DNA of 64,000 nt. Origin: Yersinia proxima. Its GTDB lineage: Bacteria > Pseudomonadota > Gammaproteobacteria > Enterobacterales > Enterobacteriaceae. The DNA lies in the NCBI RefSeq assembly GCF_902170785.1, contig NZ_CABHYG010000017.1:62001-126000 (forward strand), in the 5' to 3' direction. Each line of letters opens with the position of its first letter. The first letter of the stretch is position 1. The translations under genes were made by a program, and so were the position numbers. Below are positions 1 through 11,006 of this stretch, piece by piece. The notes beneath the pieces were generated by a model. The model was not told the DNA's origin. It saw only the letters and a program-made list of their open reading frames with translations, and did no database searches.

Positions 1-1
1 C

Positions 2-763
2 ACGGCGACCAAACCGGATGCCATGGCACTGGTTGGGCCAATCGCCGAGTATAAAGTCTATGTAACACAAGAGGTTGCCCAGCTAGTGACCCAAACCAAA
101 GCCTTCACCGATGCAGTGAAAAAAGGCGATTTGGCATTAGCGCGCAAGCTCTACGCACCGACCCGGCAGCATTATGAACGTATCGAGCCCATTGCTGAGT
201 TATTTTCTGATTTAGATGGCAGCATTGATGCCCGCGAAGACGATTTTGAACAGAAAGCGGCAGATCCGAAATTCACGGGTTTCCACCGTTTAGAGAAAAT
301 CCTATTTGGTGACAATACCACCAAAGGAGCGGATAAATTTGCTGACCAACTGTATCAAGACACGCTGGAACTGCAAAAACGGATAGCGGGTCTGACATTC
401 GCACCAAACAAAGTGGTAGGCGGGGCGGCAGGTCTCATCGAAGAAGTGGCAGCCAGTAAAATCAGTGGTGAAGAAGATCGCTACAGCCGCACTGACTTGT
501 GGGACTTCCAGGCGAACGTTGATGGCGCACAGAAGATTGTTAATCTGCTGCGGCCGTTATTGGAAAAAGCGGATAAGCCGTTGTTGGATAAAATTGATGC
601 CAACTTCAAAACGGTTGATAGCGTATTAGCAAAATACCGCACCAAAGATGGCTACGAATCTTATGAGAAGTTAACCGATGCTGATCGCAATGCGATGAAA
701 GGGCCAATTACGGCACTGGCGGAAGACCTTGCTCAACTGCGTGGCGTATTGGGTCTGGACTGA
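2..763 (+). CDS. efeO: EfeO, iron uptake periplasmic protein (C-terminal part, cut by window edge)
   Basis: Periplasmic component of the EfeUOB ferrous/ferric iron uptake system. The visible part is the M75 peptidase-like helical domain with its HxxE signature (HRLE, residues 88-91 counted from the Met at 23), proposed in the family to bind metal. The frame is open to base 2 upstream of that Met, so the true start and the usual N-terminal cupredoxin domain lie outside the window. The stop is 8 bp before efeB, as expected for one operon. Full EfeO is about 375 residues; roughly two thirds is present. Confidence 0.93.
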   Translation, partial: TATKPDAMALVGPIAEYKVYVTQEVAQLVTQTKAFTDAVKKGDLALARKLYAPTRQHYERIEPIAELFSDLDGSIDAREDDFEQKAADPKFTGFHRLEKILFGDNTTKGADKFADQLYQDTLELQKRIAGLTFAPNKVVGGAAGLIEEVAASKISGEEDRYSRTDLWDFQANVDGAQKIVNLLRPLLEKADKPLLDKIDANFKTVDSVLAKYRTKDGYESYEKLTDADRNAMKGPITALAEDLAQLRGVLGLD

Positions 764-771
764 GGATTAAA

Positions 772-2076
772 ATGAGTCAGAAAACCGGCCCGCAATACGG
801 GCCGTATCAGCAAGATAACGGGGCGGAATTGCCGTCCCGTCGGCGTTTGCTCCTCGGTATGGGCATGATGAGTGGGGCATTGGCGCTTGGCGGGGCAAAA
901 ATAGCCCGCGCGGCGGATTGCCCCGCACCCGAATCCGCACCCGCGCAAGATGAACGTTGGCAGAAGCAGCCTTTTTACGGACAGCATCAAGCCGGTGTAT
1001 TAACCCCACAGCAAGCGGCGATGATGCTGGTGGCATTTGATGTGCTGGCAACAGATAAAGCAGCATTAATCCGGTTATTCACGTTATTAACTGAACGAAT
1101 TGCTTTTCTGACTACTGGCGGGCATGCGCCGTCAGTTAACGCGAAATTGCCGCCGCTGGATTCGGGCATTATGGGGCCGGAAATTTACCCCGATAATCTG
1201 ACGATCACGGTTTCCGTCGGTGACTCACTGTTTGACGAGCGTTTTGGCTTGCAAGGGCAAAAACCCCTGCGACTTCAAAGAATGACTCGTTTCCCCAATG
1301 ACTCACTGGATGCCGGATTGTGCCACGGTGATATGTTGCTGCAAATTTGCGCGAATACCAATGAAACCGTGATTCATGCACTGCGCGATATCATCAAACA
1401 CTCGCCGGATCTTCTCAGTGTGCGCTGGAAACGTGAAGGGTTTATTTCTGCCCATGCTGCCCGCAGTAAAGGTAAAGAAACACCAATCAACTTGTTGGGT
1501 TTTAAAGATGGAACCGCGAATCCGAAAACCAGTGATAAGCCGCTGATCAACCAAGTAGTTTGGGTTCAGGAAAATACCGGAGAACCTGCATGGGCGGTCG
1601 GTGGCAGTTATCAGGCGGCTCGGATTATCCGTTTCAAAGTGGAATTCTGGGATCGGACTCCCTTGCAAGAGCAGCAAACTATTTTTGGTCGCGATAAGCA
1701 CAGTGGCGCGCCTTTGGGTATGGTGCATGAACATGATGAACCGGATTACACCAAAGACCCAGACGGCAAAGTGATTAAGCTGGATGCACATATTCGGCTG
1801 GCAAATCCGCGTACCGCTGAAACCCAGAATAACTTGATGCTGCGCCGTGGCTACAGCTACTCGCTGGGGGTATCAAATTCGGGACAATTGGATATGGGCC
1901 TCTTATTTGTCTGCTATCAGTCTGATTTGGAAAAGGCATTCCTAACCGTGCAAAAACGGCTGAATGGGGAAGCGCTGGAAGAGTATGTGAAACCCATTGG
2001 TGGCGGCTATTTTTTCACCTTGCCGGGGGTGGCAGATGCTAACCACTATTTAGCTCAAGGGTTATTAGAGGCTTAA
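772..2076 (+). CDS. efeB: EfeB, Tat-exported DyP-type haem peroxidase / deferrochelatase
   Basis: Dye-decolourising peroxidase family, 434 residues, the usual EfeB length. The N-terminus has a twin-arginine signal (SRRRLLLG followed by a hydrophobic stretch ending near ARAA), so export is as a folded haem protein. The DyP signature GxxDG is present (GFKDGTANP), and the HIRLANPR segment fits the proximal haem-ligand region of the family. In E. coli EfeB acts in the periplasm with EfeO. It follows efeO by 8 bp and is the last gene of the operon; an ERIC element and a bidirectional terminator follow. Confidence 0.95.
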   Translation: MSQKTGPQYGPYQQDNGAELPSRRRLLLGMGMMSGALALGGAKIARAADCPAPESAPAQDERWQKQPFYGQHQAGVLTPQQAAMMLVAFDVLATDKAALIRLFTLLTERIAFLTTGGHAPSVNAKLPPLDSGIMGPEIYPDNLTITVSVGDSLFDERFGLQGQKPLRLQRMTRFPNDSLDAGLCHGDMLLQICANTNETVIHALRDIIKHSPDLLSVRWKREGFISAHAARSKGKETPINLLGFKDGTANPKTSDKPLINQVVWVQENTGEPAWAVGGSYQAARIIRFKVEFWDRTPLQEQQTIFGRDKHSGAPLGMVHEHDEPDYTKDPDGKVIKLDAHIRLANPRTAETQNNLMLRRGYSYSLGVSNSGQLDMGLLFVCYQSDLEKAFLTVQKRLNGEALEEYVKPIGGGYFFTLPGVADANHYLAQGLLEA

Positions 2077-2201
2077 TATACTCGTCATACTTCAAGTTGC
2101 ATGTGTGTTGGCTGCTCTCAATCACCCCAGTCACTTACTTGTGTAAGCTCCAGGGGACTCACTCGTTTGCCACCTTCCTGCAACTCGAATTATTTAGAGT
2201 G
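2077..2201. repeat. ERIC (enterobacterial repetitive intergenic consensus) element
   Basis: About 125 bp of imperfect palindrome directly after efeB. It contains both conserved blocks used for ERIC typing: CACCCCAGTCACTTACTT near 2125 and TGTAAGCTCC-AGGGGA-CTCAC near 2142, with outer arms CTTCAAGTTGCA and TGCAACTCGAATTATTT. ERICs are non-coding, miniature-transposon-like repeats that lie in transcribed intergenic regions and can alter mRNA stability. Identification is by remembered consensus. Confidence 0.88.
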
Positions 2202-2210
2202 TTTTGAAAT

Positions 2211-2236
2211 AAAGCACCACTTTAGCGGTGCTTTTT
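2211..2236. terminator. bidirectional rho-independent terminator between efeB and wrbA
   Basis: Perfect 8-bp stem AAAGCACC / GGTGCTTT with an 8-nt loop. A T-run follows on the plus strand and A-rich sequence precedes it, so it can serve both convergent genes, efeB (+) and wrbA (-). Confidence 0.8.
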
Positions 2237-2244
2237 ATAACAAT

Positions 2245-2844
2245 TTAACTGGCTAATTTGGCCGTGATTTTCGCCACATGTTCACCCTGGAAACGGGCGA
2301 TGGCGAGCTCCTCAGCGCTTGGCTGGCGGGAACCATCACCACCTGCAATAGTGGTAGCGCCATAAGGCGTGCCACCGCGGGTCTGCGAAACATCAAATAA
2401 CTCTGTTGCGCCATAGCCGATCGGCACAATAATAAAACCGTGATGGGCTAATGTGGTCCAGGTTGAGGTGATGGTGTGTTCTTGCCCACCCCCCGTACCG
2501 GTAGAAGCAAATACACTGGCGACTTTGCCGTACAATGCGCCCGATGCCCACAGGCCGCCAGTCTGATCAAGGAACGTACGCATCTGCCCGGCCATATTAC
2601 CAAAGCGGGTTGGCGTGCCGAAAATGATGCCATCGTAATCGGCCAACTCTTGTGGTGTTGCTACTGGCGCTTTCTGATCGGTTTTACCACCGGCTTTGGT
2701 AAAAGCATCCGCTGGCATAGTTTCTGGCACGCGCTTAATGGTCACTTCAACGCCACTAACCTTTTGAGCACCTTCGGCAACTGCGCCAGCAAGTGTCTCG
2801 ATATGTCCATACATGGAATAGTAAAGCACTAGAATTTTCGCCAT
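2245..2844 (-). CDS. wrbA: WrbA, NAD(P)H:quinone oxidoreductase (flavodoxin-like)
   Basis: 199 residues starting [16 protein letters not shown], the typical WrbA N-terminus with the FMN-phosphate loop, and the GTPTRFGNM and STGTGGGQE segments that contact FMN. WrbA is a tetrameric cytoplasmic FMN protein that reduces quinones by two electrons, a stationary-phase/oxidative-stress function. The ATG at 2844 is chosen because GGAG lies 9 nt upstream and it matches the family start; a longer reading from an upstream TTG would have no ribosome site. Convergent with efeB across the ERIC and terminator. Confidence 0.95.
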   Translation of the reverse strand: MAKILVLYYSMYGHIETLAGAVAEGAQKVSGVEVTIKRVPETMPADAFTKAGGKTDQKAPVATPQELADYDGIIFGTPTRFGNMAGQMRTFLDQTGGLWASGALYGKVASVFASTGTGGGQEHTITSTWTTLAHHGFIIVPIGYGATELFDVSQTRGGTPYGATTIAGGDGSRQPSAEELAIARFQGEHVAKITAKLAS

Positions 2845-3014
2845 CTCGCTTCGCTCCAATCATATTTATTGAATAACGTTGATGATGTCATCATAGTCGC
2901 TGCTTATGACACTTATTAACCATACCCCAATACGCTCAAGCTGCAATGTTAGCGACACAAAAAGTCACCGCAATAAGAGATCCCAATCTGGTGACTTTGA
3001 TTTGCTCAGCTTAC

Positions 3015-3497
3015 TTACAAATTACGTAACTTCTTTTGTAGGCGTTTTTGCTGCCAGCGCTCCATCCAATTACCGAGCAAGAATAGATTTATCGCTCTTA
3101 AACCTAATGGAATACCTAACCCCAAAACGACCCACCAGGCCCACATATAGCTTGGGGAGGTAAACCAGTTAATCGCGAACAATATTGAGCACAGGATCAC
3201 CGCCCGCAGTAATTGGCGCAAAAAAGACATTTCATTTTCAACGGCTTCGCGTGCATCCACTACGCGCTGGTCAACCGCTTCGCCAGAAGCTTCGGGTGGT
3301 TGACTCGAATCTGGAGCGTAGAGTTCGCTGACTTTTAACTCCATCACCGCGGCAATGGCACTCAACGTTTCAAGGCTGGCTTGCTCACCATTCTCTATAC
3401 GCTGAATAGTGCGCACGTTAAGGCTGCAAAGCTCGGCTAATTGCTCTTGTGACCAGGCCCGGGCCTGACGTAATTCACGAATACGATAAAGATTCAT
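3015..3497 (-). CDS. XRE-family helix-turn-helix regulator with C-terminal two-transmembrane domain
   Basis: 160 residues. Residues 3-57 form a Cro/CI-type HTH (RQARAWSQEQLAEL ... VRTIQRIENG). Residues about 92-140 contain two hydrophobic segments separated by a short turn, resembling the 2TM domain found fused to HTHs in enterobacteria. It is thus probably a membrane-anchored DNA-binding protein. AGGAG lies 9 nt before the ATG. It stands alone between wrbA and nanM; targets unknown. Confidence 0.8.
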   Translation of the reverse strand: MNLYRIRELRQARAWSQEQLAELCSLNVRTIQRIENGEQASLETLSAIAAVMELKVSELYAPDSSQPPEASGEAVDQRVVDAREAVENEMSFLRQLLRAVILCSILFAINWFTSPSYMWAWWVVLGLGIPLGLRAINLFLLGNWMERWQQKRLQKKLRNL

Positions 3498-3706
3498 AAT
3501 GAATACTCCTGGGTTTGAAGAGATATCTACAAACCTAAATGCCCGCGCCCAACACTGCCACGACAGTCACCAGACAATAACACGACATCTTCCCGACACT
3601 GGCTGACTGCCTTGATTCAGCCTGATTGCCAGAGAATAGCCCACCTAAGTTAACTCAAATATTTATTCATCCCTGAGGTATTTATCACAATGGCTTGTTA
3701 TCTACA

Positions 3707-3735
3707 TTGACAACGCAGCGGCCAATTAATATCTT
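3707..3735 (+). promoter_or_regulatory. candidate sigma70 promoter of nanM
   Basis: TTGACA (3707-3712), 17-bp spacer, TATCTT (3730-3735), about 95 bp upstream of the nanM start. Perfect -35, 4/6 in the -10. Pattern match only. The rest of 3498-3830 holds no gene that I can support. Confidence 0.4.
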
Positions 3736-3830
3736 GAATGATAGTTAAACTCCAATTTAAATAACTAAGTGGAGTTTTATTGTTGTCACCATTCACCCAA
3801 TATAGTGATTAATTAATGAGGAACATCTTG

Positions 3831-5009
3831 ATGACTCAGATATACCACCAATATAAGAAAAAATTGAGTACAAAAGTCATCCTATTGAGTGTGCTAACTC
3901 TTTGCATCACGTTCTCGCTACCTTACGCCAATGCCGAACGCTATCCCGATGTACCGGTTCCCTTTAAGTATGGAACGGGCGCTCAGGTTGATAACAATTT
4001 ATATGTCGGCTTAGGTAGCGCCGGTCAATCGTGGTATCGCCTTGATATGGATAAAGCCAGCAGTGGTTGGCAGAAAATAGCCGACTTCCCAGGGCAGCCT
4101 CGTGAGCAGGCCGTCACTGTGGCATTAAGCGGTAAGCTGTATGTTTTTGGTGGCGTGGGTAAAAATAGCGCCAGTGACACGCAGGTACGTGCGCTGGATG
4201 ATGTGTATCAATATGATCCACAAACTAATCAGTGGCAACGGTTGGCAACGCGAGCGCCGCGTGGCTTGGTGGGAACCGCCGCAACCACATTGAATGGCAC
4301 TCAGGCGCTGCTACTGGGTGGCGTCAATAAAGCTATTTTCGACGGTTACTTCACGGATCTGGCTGTAGCTGGCAGCAATGAAACCCAGAAAAATGCAGTT
4401 GTTAATGCGTATTTTGACCAGGCTCCGGCGGACTATTTCTATAACCGCGATGTGCTGATGTATGACCCTGCCAAGAATCAGTGGAAAAGTGGCGGGCAAG
4501 TGCCATTTTTAGGTACGGCCGGGTCAGCTATCACTGCTAAAAAGGGTGATTTGATATTAATAAATGGTGAAATTAAACCCGGATTACGCACGGCAGCAGT
4601 ATGGCAGGGCAAAGCGCAGGGCGCAGAACTGAAATGGCAACAGCGACCGGATTTGGTAGGTGCTGAAAAAGGCGCAGTGCAAGAAGGGCTGGCGGGGGCG
4701 TTTTCTGGTGTTAGCCATGATGTGGTGCTGGTGGGCGGCGGAGCCAATTTCCCAGGTTCATGGCAACAATTCAATGCGGGTCAGTTATATGCCCATAAAG
4801 GGCTAAAAAAACAGTGGCAACAGCCTATTTATGCGCTGGTGGCTAATCAATGGCAGGTGGTGGGGAAGTTACCTCAGCCGCTGGCTTACGGCGTATCCAT
4901 TCAAGATAAAGATAAAGTGATTTTGCTGGGAGGAGAAACCAGCGACGGTGTTGCAACCTCAGCAGTGACTCAGCTCTCCTGGCAAGGTGGTAAGCTGCAT
5001 CTTGAATAA
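3831..5009 (+). CDS. nanM: NanM, periplasmic N-acetylneuraminate epimerase (Kelch-type beta-propeller)
   Basis: About 392 residues: a cleavable signal peptide (hydrophobic core around residues 16-34, cleavage near YANA-ER), then Kelch repeats (for example LYVFGGVG and ALLLGGVN). NanM converts alpha- to beta-N-acetylneuraminate outside the inner membrane, speeding sialic acid capture. Start 3831 is preferred over the ATG 15 bp upstream because TGAGGA lies 8 nt before it. In E. coli the gene lies beside nanC/nanS; here it stands alone between the XRE gene and the convergent rut operon. Confidence 0.92.
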   Translation: MTQIYHQYKKKLSTKVILLSVLTLCITFSLPYANAERYPDVPVPFKYGTGAQVDNNLYVGLGSAGQSWYRLDMDKASSGWQKIADFPGQPREQAVTVALSGKLYVFGGVGKNSASDTQVRALDDVYQYDPQTNQWQRLATRAPRGLVGTAATTLNGTQALLLGGVNKAIFDGYFTDLAVAGSNETQKNAVVNAYFDQAPADYFYNRDVLMYDPAKNQWKSGGQVPFLGTAGSAITAKKGDLILINGEIKPGLRTAAVWQGKAQGAELKWQQRPDLVGAEKGAVQEGLAGAFSGVSHDVVLVGGGANFPGSWQQFNAGQLYAHKGLKKQWQQPIYALVANQWQVVGKLPQPLAYGVSIQDKDKVILLGGETSDGVATSAVTQLSWQGGKLHLE

Positions 5010-5021
5010 ATAGACTGAAAT

Positions 5022-5068
5022 GATAACGCTCTGTATTGAGCTGTCAGGCACAATATAAGAGCGTTATC
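5022..5068. terminator. inverted repeat between convergent nanM and rutG
   Basis: Perfect 11-bp arms GATAACGCTCT (5022-5032) and AGAGCGTTATC (5058-5068) separated by 25 bp. Placed between two converging transcription units, so a shared terminator is plausible, although there is no long T-run directly after either arm. Confidence 0.5.
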
Positions 5069-5078
5069 CCTCTGATAA

Positions 5079-6416
5079 CTAACCGTCTTGCGGCAAGGGC
5101 TTACCGTCACTCCCCAGTTTCGGCAATATTTTACGGCGTTGTAATAACGCATTGAGCAAAATGGCACCGAAAGTCGCTGTACCGATGCCCCCGAGGGTAA
5201 AGTTACCTAAGGTGAGCGCGAAGTTCCCCGCTCCTAACACCAGTGTGACGGCCACCATAATCAGGTTACCGTTATCACTGAGATCCACTTTGTTTTGTAC
5301 CCAAATACGCGCGCCAGCAACCGCAATCAAACCGAAAACCACAATTGAGGCACCGCCCAATACCGGCCCCGGAATGGTGTGAATCAACGCGCCAAATTTG
5401 GGTGAAAAACCCAGTAAAATGGCGACCAGTGCTGCGGCGACAAAAACCAAAGTAGAATAGATTTTAGTCACTGCCATAACGCCGATATTCTCGGCATAAG
5501 TTGTGACACCAGTACCGCCCACCGAGCCGGATAGCATCGTTGCCAACCCATCACCCACAAAAGCCCGCCCCATATACGGGTCCAGATTTTGTCCGGTCAT
5601 TCCCGCCACGGCTTTTATATGCCCCAGATTTTCTGCCACTAAAATCACGGCCACGGGAGCGATCAGCAACATGGCATGAGCATCAAATACCGGTGTGGTA
5701 AATTGCGGCCAGCCAAACCAGGCGGCCTGGTTGATGGGGCCGAAATCAATTGGTGTTCCCCAACCCAACATATTGGTGACAACCCAATAAATGACATAAG
5801 ACAAAATCAGACCAACCAGAATCAGCAGGCGCTGAATCATTCCTTTAGTAAATACGGCTACCACACCGATACATAAAATAGTGACTACCGCCATCCAGCT
5901 GTTAAAAGATGAGCCGGAAACACTATTTACGGCAATCGGTGCCAGATTGAGGCCAATGGCCATCACCACTGCGCCAGTGACCACCGGCGGCATTAAGCGC
6001 TCGATCCAGCGGGTGCCGACACTCATCACGATAAAACCAATTAAGGTGTAAATCGCCCCGCAGGCAATAATGCCGCCCAGGGCTAAAGCAATATTGGGAT
6101 TAGGGCCGCTGCCGCTATAGCCGGTGACGGCAATGACCAGACCGACAAATGCTGCGCTGGAGCCAAGATAGCTGGGCACCCGACCACCCACAATCAGGAA
6201 AAACAGTAGGGTGCCGATGCCGGACATCAAAATCGCCAGATTGGCGTCAAAACCCATCAACAGCGGCATCAGCACGGTAGCACCAAACATGGCCACCGCA
6301 TGTTGTAACCCCATAATCAATGTTGCGCCGACGGGGAGGCGCTCATCAGGAGCAATAATGGCTCCATCCAGATTACCACTGCGTTTACGCCATGTTGGAA
6401 ACCAGTTATTCGCCAT
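5079..6416 (-). CDS. rutG: RutG, pyrimidine permease (NCS2 family)
   Basis: 445 residues with about a dozen hydrophobic segments; the N-terminal LQHAVAMFGATVLMPLL stretch is typical of the uracil/xanthine permease family. RutG is the inner-membrane transporter of the Rut pathway and brings in uracil or related pyrimidines. GGAG lies upstream of the ATG. It is the last gene of the rut operon, 70 bp after rutF. Confidence 0.95.
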   Translation of the reverse strand: MANNWFPTWRKRSGNLDGAIIAPDERLPVGATLIMGLQHAVAMFGATVLMPLLMGFDANLAILMSGIGTLLFFLIVGGRVPSYLGSSAAFVGLVIAVTGYSGSGPNPNIALALGGIIACGAIYTLIGFIVMSVGTRWIERLMPPVVTGAVVMAIGLNLAPIAVNSVSGSSFNSWMAVVTILCIGVVAVFTKGMIQRLLILVGLILSYVIYWVVTNMLGWGTPIDFGPINQAAWFGWPQFTTPVFDAHAMLLIAPVAVILVAENLGHIKAVAGMTGQNLDPYMGRAFVGDGLATMLSGSVGGTGVTTYAENIGVMAVTKIYSTLVFVAAALVAILLGFSPKFGALIHTIPGPVLGGASIVVFGLIAVAGARIWVQNKVDLSDNGNLIMVAVTLVLGAGNFALTLGNFTLGGIGTATFGAILLNALLQRRKILPKLGSDGKPLPQDG

Positions 6417-6486
6417 AATGTACTCCGTGAGTCACTGAGAAATATCAATAAATTACCGCAGAGGAATCCATCAATTCGTTTTTGAA

Positions 6487-7035
6487 TCAGCGGCTCTGGC
6501 GCATTAACGGGTGATAGCAGCGGTCAAAATAGGCCAGACCATGTTGGTCATCGTTATGAATAACGGCGGCAGCCTGACAAAACAGAATGTCATGAGTGCC
6601 GACAGAAATAACTTGTGTGATATGGCAGTCAAAAGAGGCAACAGCACCACTGAGCACCGGGGAACCGGTGACCAGGGTTGACCAACGGGCAGCAGAGAAG
6701 CGCATTTCCATCGGCGTTTTGCCACCAAACAAGTTTGACAGTGACTCATGCTCGGCACATAAGGTATTGACGCACAACGTCTGATTTTGCTGAAACACCG
6801 AATAGACTGATGCTGAGCGATTGAGGCACACCAACAAGGTTGGTGGGGTATCGGTCACACTGCATACCGCCGATGCGGTAAATCCGGCGCGGCCAGCTGG
6901 GCCATCAGTAGTGATAATATTCACCGCCGAGCCGAGTCGCGCCATCGCATCACGGAAATCCTGTTTATCTACGGCGACACTGCGTAATGCTGACGATGCA
7001 GGTAAAGAATCTGTTGGTAAGGATTGTGTTTGCAT
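6487..7035 (-). CDS. rutF: RutF, flavin reductase of the pyrimidine oxygenase system
   Basis: 182 residues, NAD(P)H:flavin oxidoreductase split-barrel family ([17 protein letters not shown] start of the domain; [10 protein letters not shown] flavin-binding strand). It supplies reduced FMN to RutA. GAGG is found 7 nt before the ATG. Lies between rutE and rutG in the operon. Confidence 0.95.
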   Translation of the reverse strand: MQTQSLPTDSLPASSALRSVAVDKQDFRDAMARLGSAVNIITTDGPAGRAGFTASAVCSVTDTPPTLLVCLNRSASVYSVFQQNQTLCVNTLCAEHESLSNLFGGKTPMEMRFSAARWSTLVTGSPVLSGAVASFDCHITQVISVGTHDILFCQAAAVIHNDDQHGLAYFDRCYHPLMRQSR

Positions 7036-7083
7036 AGACCACCTCAGGATTAAGAATCAGTTCAACAAAAAACAGCCTAAAAA

Positions 7084-7674
7084 TCAGAGCACCAGACACG
7101 CCTCGTCGAACGCCAAACGCGGTGAGCGTTCATACAATTTATTGATATCGCCATAACCAATATTCACTAGCAAATTGGATTTCCAGCCTTTTTCTGCCAG
7201 AAAAATCTCATCAACCTGTGTATTGTTAAAACCTGACATCGGGCCGGTATCCAACCCCAAGGCCCGACAGGCAATAATCAGATAGGCCGCTTGTAAGCTG
7301 CTGTTACGAAAAGCGGTTTCAGTGGCTAACTCTGGGCTGGAAGTGAACCAGGAGCGAGCATCGCCGTGTGGAAACAGCTTGGGTAATGCATCATAAAAAA
7401 CCGGATCATAGGCGATGATGGCCGTGACCGGTGCTTGCAGGGTTTTGGTCAGATTGCCACTGGACAGCGCCGGTTTAAGCCGCTCTTTGGCCTCAGATGA
7501 GCGAATAAAGACAAAACGCGCCGGGCAGCAGTTGGCTGAAGTCGGCCCCATGCGCGCCAGAAGATAGGCTTGTCTGAGCAGAGCATCATCGACTGGTTTA
7601 TCCAGCCAACCATTGTGGGTGCGGGCGTCAGTAAATAAGGTTGCCAATGCATCCGGGGTTAATATTTGTGTCAT
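7084..7674 (-). CDS. rutE: RutE, probable malonic semialdehyde reductase (nitroreductase family)
   Basis: 196 residues, the family length, starting [14 protein letters not shown]. Nitroreductase-fold flavoprotein with the [16 protein letters not shown] segment of the RutE/HadB group. Together with YdfG it removes toxic malonic semialdehyde to 3-hydroxypropionate. The start at 7674 is chosen because GGGAG precedes it; upstream codons in the same frame run back into rutD. Starts 11 bp after the rutD stop. Confidence 0.93.
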   Translation of the reverse strand: MTQILTPDALATLFTDARTHNGWLDKPVDDALLRQAYLLARMGPTSANCCPARFVFIRSSEAKERLKPALSSGNLTKTLQAPVTAIIAYDPVFYDALPKLFPHGDARSWFTSSPELATETAFRNSSLQAAYLIIACRALGLDTGPMSGFNNTQVDEIFLAEKGWKSNLLVNIGYGDINKLYERSPRLAFDEACLVL

Positions 7675-7685
7675 AACGACTCCCT

Positions 7686-8522
7686 TTAAAAATGAATAGC
7701 TGATGTATTGGATTGATTTAGCACCTGTTTGCACTTAGCGATATCTGTGTCCATCAGCAAATAACTGAGTAATATGCCGTTAAATTGCTCGCTGTTAGTC
7801 ACACTCATGGCGTGGCCGCCGTAACTCATCTGCGCCCATTCGCCGTAAGGCAATAGCTCGGCCAAAGCCTGTGAACAGGGGTATGGCACCAATAAATCAT
7901 CGGTGGCGCACAAAGCCAGTATCGGGGTAGTGATGTGAGGCAATGCCGGGCGGAAATCAGCATTCATCAATGCGTTCAGGCGGCGTAATAAGTTTTCCAT
8001 GCCCTGAAAATGAGTAATTTGCTGTGCCTCTTCCTGTTCAAGCAGCAGGGTATTACGCGATAGCCAATCTGCTGGATAGAGAAACAACGGCTGGGCGCGA
8101 ACATAAGCGGCTACACCACTGTTGAGCAGTAAATCTTGCCGCACATGGAAGCAACGCCGTGTTTGGCTATCAAGCACCGGCCAGCTATTGATAGCCACCA
8201 GCCGCTCGACACACTGAGGATGCGACGATGCCAGTTGCAAACCTATCATTCCGCCCAATGCGTGACCGACAAAGTGATAGCGCTCAATATGTTGGCTGGC
8301 TAATAAGTCCGCCAGTTCGTCCGCCATATCAGCCAGCGTGTAGCCAGATGGGATCACACCGGAACTGCGCCCGGTGCCATATTGATCGTAAGTTATCACG
8401 CGAAAGTGCTGACCCAACGCACTCAACTGGGGCTGCCAAAAGCTGCTACTGCCACCCAGTCCCGCAGATAAAACCACTGTTTTAGCGGCTGGCGAATTCT
8501 GACCGGTTATCTCGAAATACAT
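7686..8522 (-). CDS. rutD: RutD, alpha/beta-hydrolase, putative carbamate hydrolase of the Rut pathway
   Basis: 278 residues, alpha/beta-hydrolase fold. The nucleophile elbow reads GHALGG, with Ala where most hydrolases have Ser; E. coli RutD also has GHALG, so this is a family trait. Oxyanion loop [12 protein letters not shown]. It acts on an intermediate of uracil breakdown (aminoacrylate/carbamate step). The ATG at 8522 is preferred over the GTG at 8528 because GGAGG is then 7-8 nt away. Confidence 0.92.
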   Translation of the reverse strand: MYFEITGQNSPAAKTVVLSAGLGGSSSFWQPQLSALGQHFRVITYDQYGTGRSSGVIPSGYTLADMADELADLLASQHIERYHFVGHALGGMIGLQLASSHPQCVERLVAINSWPVLDSQTRRCFHVRQDLLLNSGVAAYVRAQPLFLYPADWLSRNTLLLEQEEAQQITHFQGMENLLRRLNALMNADFRPALPHITTPILALCATDDLLVPYPCSQALAELLPYGEWAQMSYGGHAMSVTNSEQFNGILLSYLLMDTDIAKCKQVLNQSNTSAIHF

Positions 8523-8554
8523 TGCCACGCCTCCGTTATTTGTTGTTTGCCAGG

Positions 8555-8941
8555 TTAGCGTGGCAGATGCGCCACTGACGCGATTTCAATCAGGGCATCG
8601 GGTTTGACCAAACCGCATTGAATACAAAAGCGGGCCGGTTTATCGCCGGGGAAATATTCGGCGTAAACCTGATTAATAGCGGCGTAATGCTGCCAGTCAG
8701 TCAGAAAAATAGAGTTAAAAGTGATGTCATCCAGCGAACCACCCGCAGTCTCAATCACACTTTTTATAGTTTCCAACACATGGCGGGTTTGCCCCGCAGC
8801 ATCACCGATATGCACCACATTATTCTGTTTATCAAAAGCCAGGGTGCCGGACACGTACACCACGCCATCGGCCAGGGTGCCGGGCGAAAAAGGGGCGAGG
8901 GGAGTACCACTGCCCGGTGGGGTAATAATGGTCTTAGGCAT
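8555..8941 (-). CDS. rutC: RutC, RidA-family 3-aminoacrylate deaminase
   Basis: 128 residues, the E. coli RutC length. YjgF/YER057c/RidA fold with the family strand [10 protein letters not shown] and the active-site Arg region PARFCIQCG. It catalyses or accelerates deamination of 3-aminoacrylate in the Rut pathway. Two consecutive ATGs; the second is chosen for spacing to GGAG (6 nt). Confidence 0.94.
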   Translation of the reverse strand: MPKTIITPPGSGTPLAPFSPGTLADGVVYVSGTLAFDKQNNVVHIGDAAGQTRHVLETIKSVIETAGGSLDDITFNSIFLTDWQHYAAINQVYAEYFPGDKPARFCIQCGLVKPDALIEIASVAHLPR

Positions 8942-8990
8942 CATCTTCTCCAGTTATCTGAGTGTTGGGGGCGGCAATAGAATGCATTTA

Positions 8991-9779
8991 TCATGCCGAC
9001 TGGGTGAGTTGTGCCGATGGTGCAAGGCAGTTGCAGAATGTCTCCACATCAGATACCCAACCAAAGAAGGTTTCGATGTTATAAAGTGCAGCTTTTTGGG
9101 CAAAATCCGGCCCTGCCTGATGGGTTGCATCCTCCAGTACCACCCCGAAGTACTCAAAGAAGAAGCCGTCGCGCAGGGTGGACTCGACACAGACATTGGT
9201 GGCGATACCGGTGAAAATCAGGTGATGAATCCCTTTGGCGCGCAGAATGCTGTCGAGTTGGGTATTGAAAAATCCACTGTAACGCGGCTTGGCGATCACG
9301 ATATCGCCCGTTTGTGGTTGCAGTTCGTCCACTAATGCATAGTCCCAATCGCCTTTTGCCAGCAGCTTACCCATCAGTTCAGGTTGTTTACGCATGGTCT
9401 TCAGCGCATTGGATTTATGCCAGTTTGGCGAGCCTTCCCCGCCCGCTTCAACATATTGTGGATCCCAACCATTCTGGAAAAAAATCACCTGAATACCCGC
9501 GGCCCGCGCAGCAGTGATCGCGCGTTTGATATTGGCGATAACCGGAGCGGTGGCTGAAACATCAAATCCGGCCAGATCGAGATACCCCCCCTCTGAGGCA
9601 TAGGCGTTTTGCATATCAACCACAATCAAGGCGCTGGCCGAGGTAGGGAAGGCGATAGGTTCCGGTCGCGCATTCAGAATAACTTCGTTGCTGCTGATAC
9701 CTGGATTGCGACGAACTGGCTGTTGAGGGGCGACAGACGGTTTGGTTTCAATCGATTGACGGCTTTCAACAATTTTCAT
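8991..9779 (-). CDS. rutB: RutB, ureidoacrylate amidohydrolase (isochorismatase family)
   Basis: 262 residues. Cysteine-hydrolase catalytic triad visible: D55 (VVDMQ), K164 (AKPRYSGF) and C197 (NVCVES). It hydrolyses the ring-opened ureidoacrylate peracid product of RutA, releasing carbamate and aminoacrylate. Its ATG overlaps the rutA stop by 1 nt (TAATG), so translation is probably coupled. The N-terminal extension of about 40 residues is longer than in E. coli RutB and poorly conserved in appearance. Confidence 0.95.
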   Translation of the reverse strand: MKIVESRQSIETKPSVAPQQPVRRNPGISSNEVILNARPEPIAFPTSASALIVVDMQNAYASEGGYLDLAGFDVSATAPVIANIKRAITAARAAGIQVIFFQNGWDPQYVEAGGEGSPNWHKSNALKTMRKQPELMGKLLAKGDWDYALVDELQPQTGDIVIAKPRYSGFFNTQLDSILRAKGIHHLIFTGIATNVCVESTLRDGFFFEYFGVVLEDATHQAGPDFAQKAALYNIETFFGWVSDVETFCNCLAPSAQLTQSA

Positions 9780-10882
9780 TAGGCCACCTCACGTGCGGCG
9801 GGTGGCAGGATGTCAAAGATATCGGCGCGGCTGTTCATCAACGGCTGGATATGTTGACCGAAATTTTCAATACCAGAGAGGAAGTCATCGAATGTCAGCA
9901 AAATACCCTCGGTTCCCGGCACCGTGGCAATGTCATCCATCATCTTTGCCACATTGGCATAAGAGCCAACCAGCGTCCCCATATTGATGTTCACGGCAGA
10001 GGTCGGGTCAGCCATTTGGCGCACATTGGTATCTGCCCCCGATTGGGTATCTTTACCACTTTGTTCGGTTAACCAGGCCAGTGCTTCGGTGTCGGCTCCG
10101 GCCTTGTAACTTTCCCATTTGGCGCGGGCCAGCTCGTCGGTTTCGTCGGCGATTATCATAAATAACACATAGCTACTGACCTCACGTCCGGCCTGTTCTG
10201 CCGCTTTTTGCAGGCGAGCGGCTGTTGGGGCAAAGGCGGTCGGGGTATTCACACCCTTGCCGAAACAGAAGTTGTAATCGGCATATTTGGCCGAAAAAGC
10301 CATGCCAGCATCACTTTGTGCCGCGCAGATTAATTTGATTGGAGTTTGCGGTTGCGGGCTGACCCGGCAATCATCCATTTGGAAGAACTCACCTTTAAAA
10401 TCAGATTGCCCTGTGCCCCAAAGGTCTTGTAATACTTCCACATATTCAGAGAGATAGTCATAGCGACGACTGAAATATTCATCTCCCGGCCACAATCCCA
10501 TCTGCTCATATTCTGGTTTTTGCCACCCGGTCACCACATTCAGGCCAAAACGGCCATTGGAGATAGAGTCAATGGTGGAAGCCATGCGCGCGACTATGGC
10601 TGGAGGAAGGGTTAAGGTTGCCGCAGTGGCATAAATCTTAATGCGAGAGGTGACCGCAGCCAGCCCGGCCATCAGGGTGAAAGACTCCAGATTATGATCC
10701 CAAAACTCGGTTTTGCCGCCAAATCCGCGCAGTTTTATCATCGATAAGGCGAAATCGAACTGATAGTGTTCAGCTTTTTGCACAATAGCTTTATTTAACT
10801 CAAAGCTCGGCATGTACTGCGGTGCATTGCTGGAAATTAACCAACCGTTGTTGCCGATAGGAATAAATACGCCAATTTTCAT
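9779..10882 (-). CDS. rutA: RutA, FMN-dependent pyrimidine monooxygenase
   Basis: 367 residues, bacterial luciferase-like flavin monooxygenase fold, starting [17 protein letters not shown]; internal [17 protein letters not shown] segment is typical of RutA/SsuD relatives. It opens the uracil ring with O2 and FMNH2 from RutF. First gene of the operon. AGAGGTG lies 6 nt before the ATG, and a sigma54-type promoter lies about 55 bp upstream. Confidence 0.96.
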   Translation of the reverse strand: MKIGVFIPIGNNGWLISSNAPQYMPSFELNKAIVQKAEHYQFDFALSMIKLRGFGGKTEFWDHNLESFTLMAGLAAVTSRIKIYATAATLTLPPAIVARMASTIDSISNGRFGLNVVTGWQKPEYEQMGLWPGDEYFSRRYDYLSEYVEVLQDLWGTGQSDFKGEFFQMDDCRVSPQPQTPIKLICAAQSDAGMAFSAKYADYNFCFGKGVNTPTAFAPTAARLQKAAEQAGREVSSYVLFMIIADETDELARAKWESYKAGADTEALAWLTEQSGKDTQSGADTNVRQMADPTSAVNINMGTLVGSYANVAKMMDDIATVPGTEGILLTFDDFLSGIENFGQHIQPLMNSRADIFDILPPAAREVA

Positions 10883-10936
10883 TTGAGCACCTCTGCATGG
10901 TGAGTGGGACTATCTGTACGTCTGCATCAGTACCTA

Positions 10937-10952
10937 AGCAAAGCCGATGCCA
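10937..10952 (-). promoter_or_regulatory. candidate sigma54 promoter of the rut operon
   Basis: On the minus strand the bases read TGGCATCGGCTTTGCT: the -24 GG and -12 GC are separated by exactly 10 bp and match TGGCAYR-N4-TTGCW except one position. Distance to the rutA ATG is about 55 bp. E. coli rut is known to be NtrC/sigma54-dependent, which agrees. I could not find a convincing paired NtrC site upstream; a GGTGCA half-site lies near 11081. Confidence 0.65.
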
Positions 10953-11006
10953 GTTTTTGTAAAACCTTTTTAATCAATGTGTTGGTAAACTTTGGTAAAT
11001 AAAATG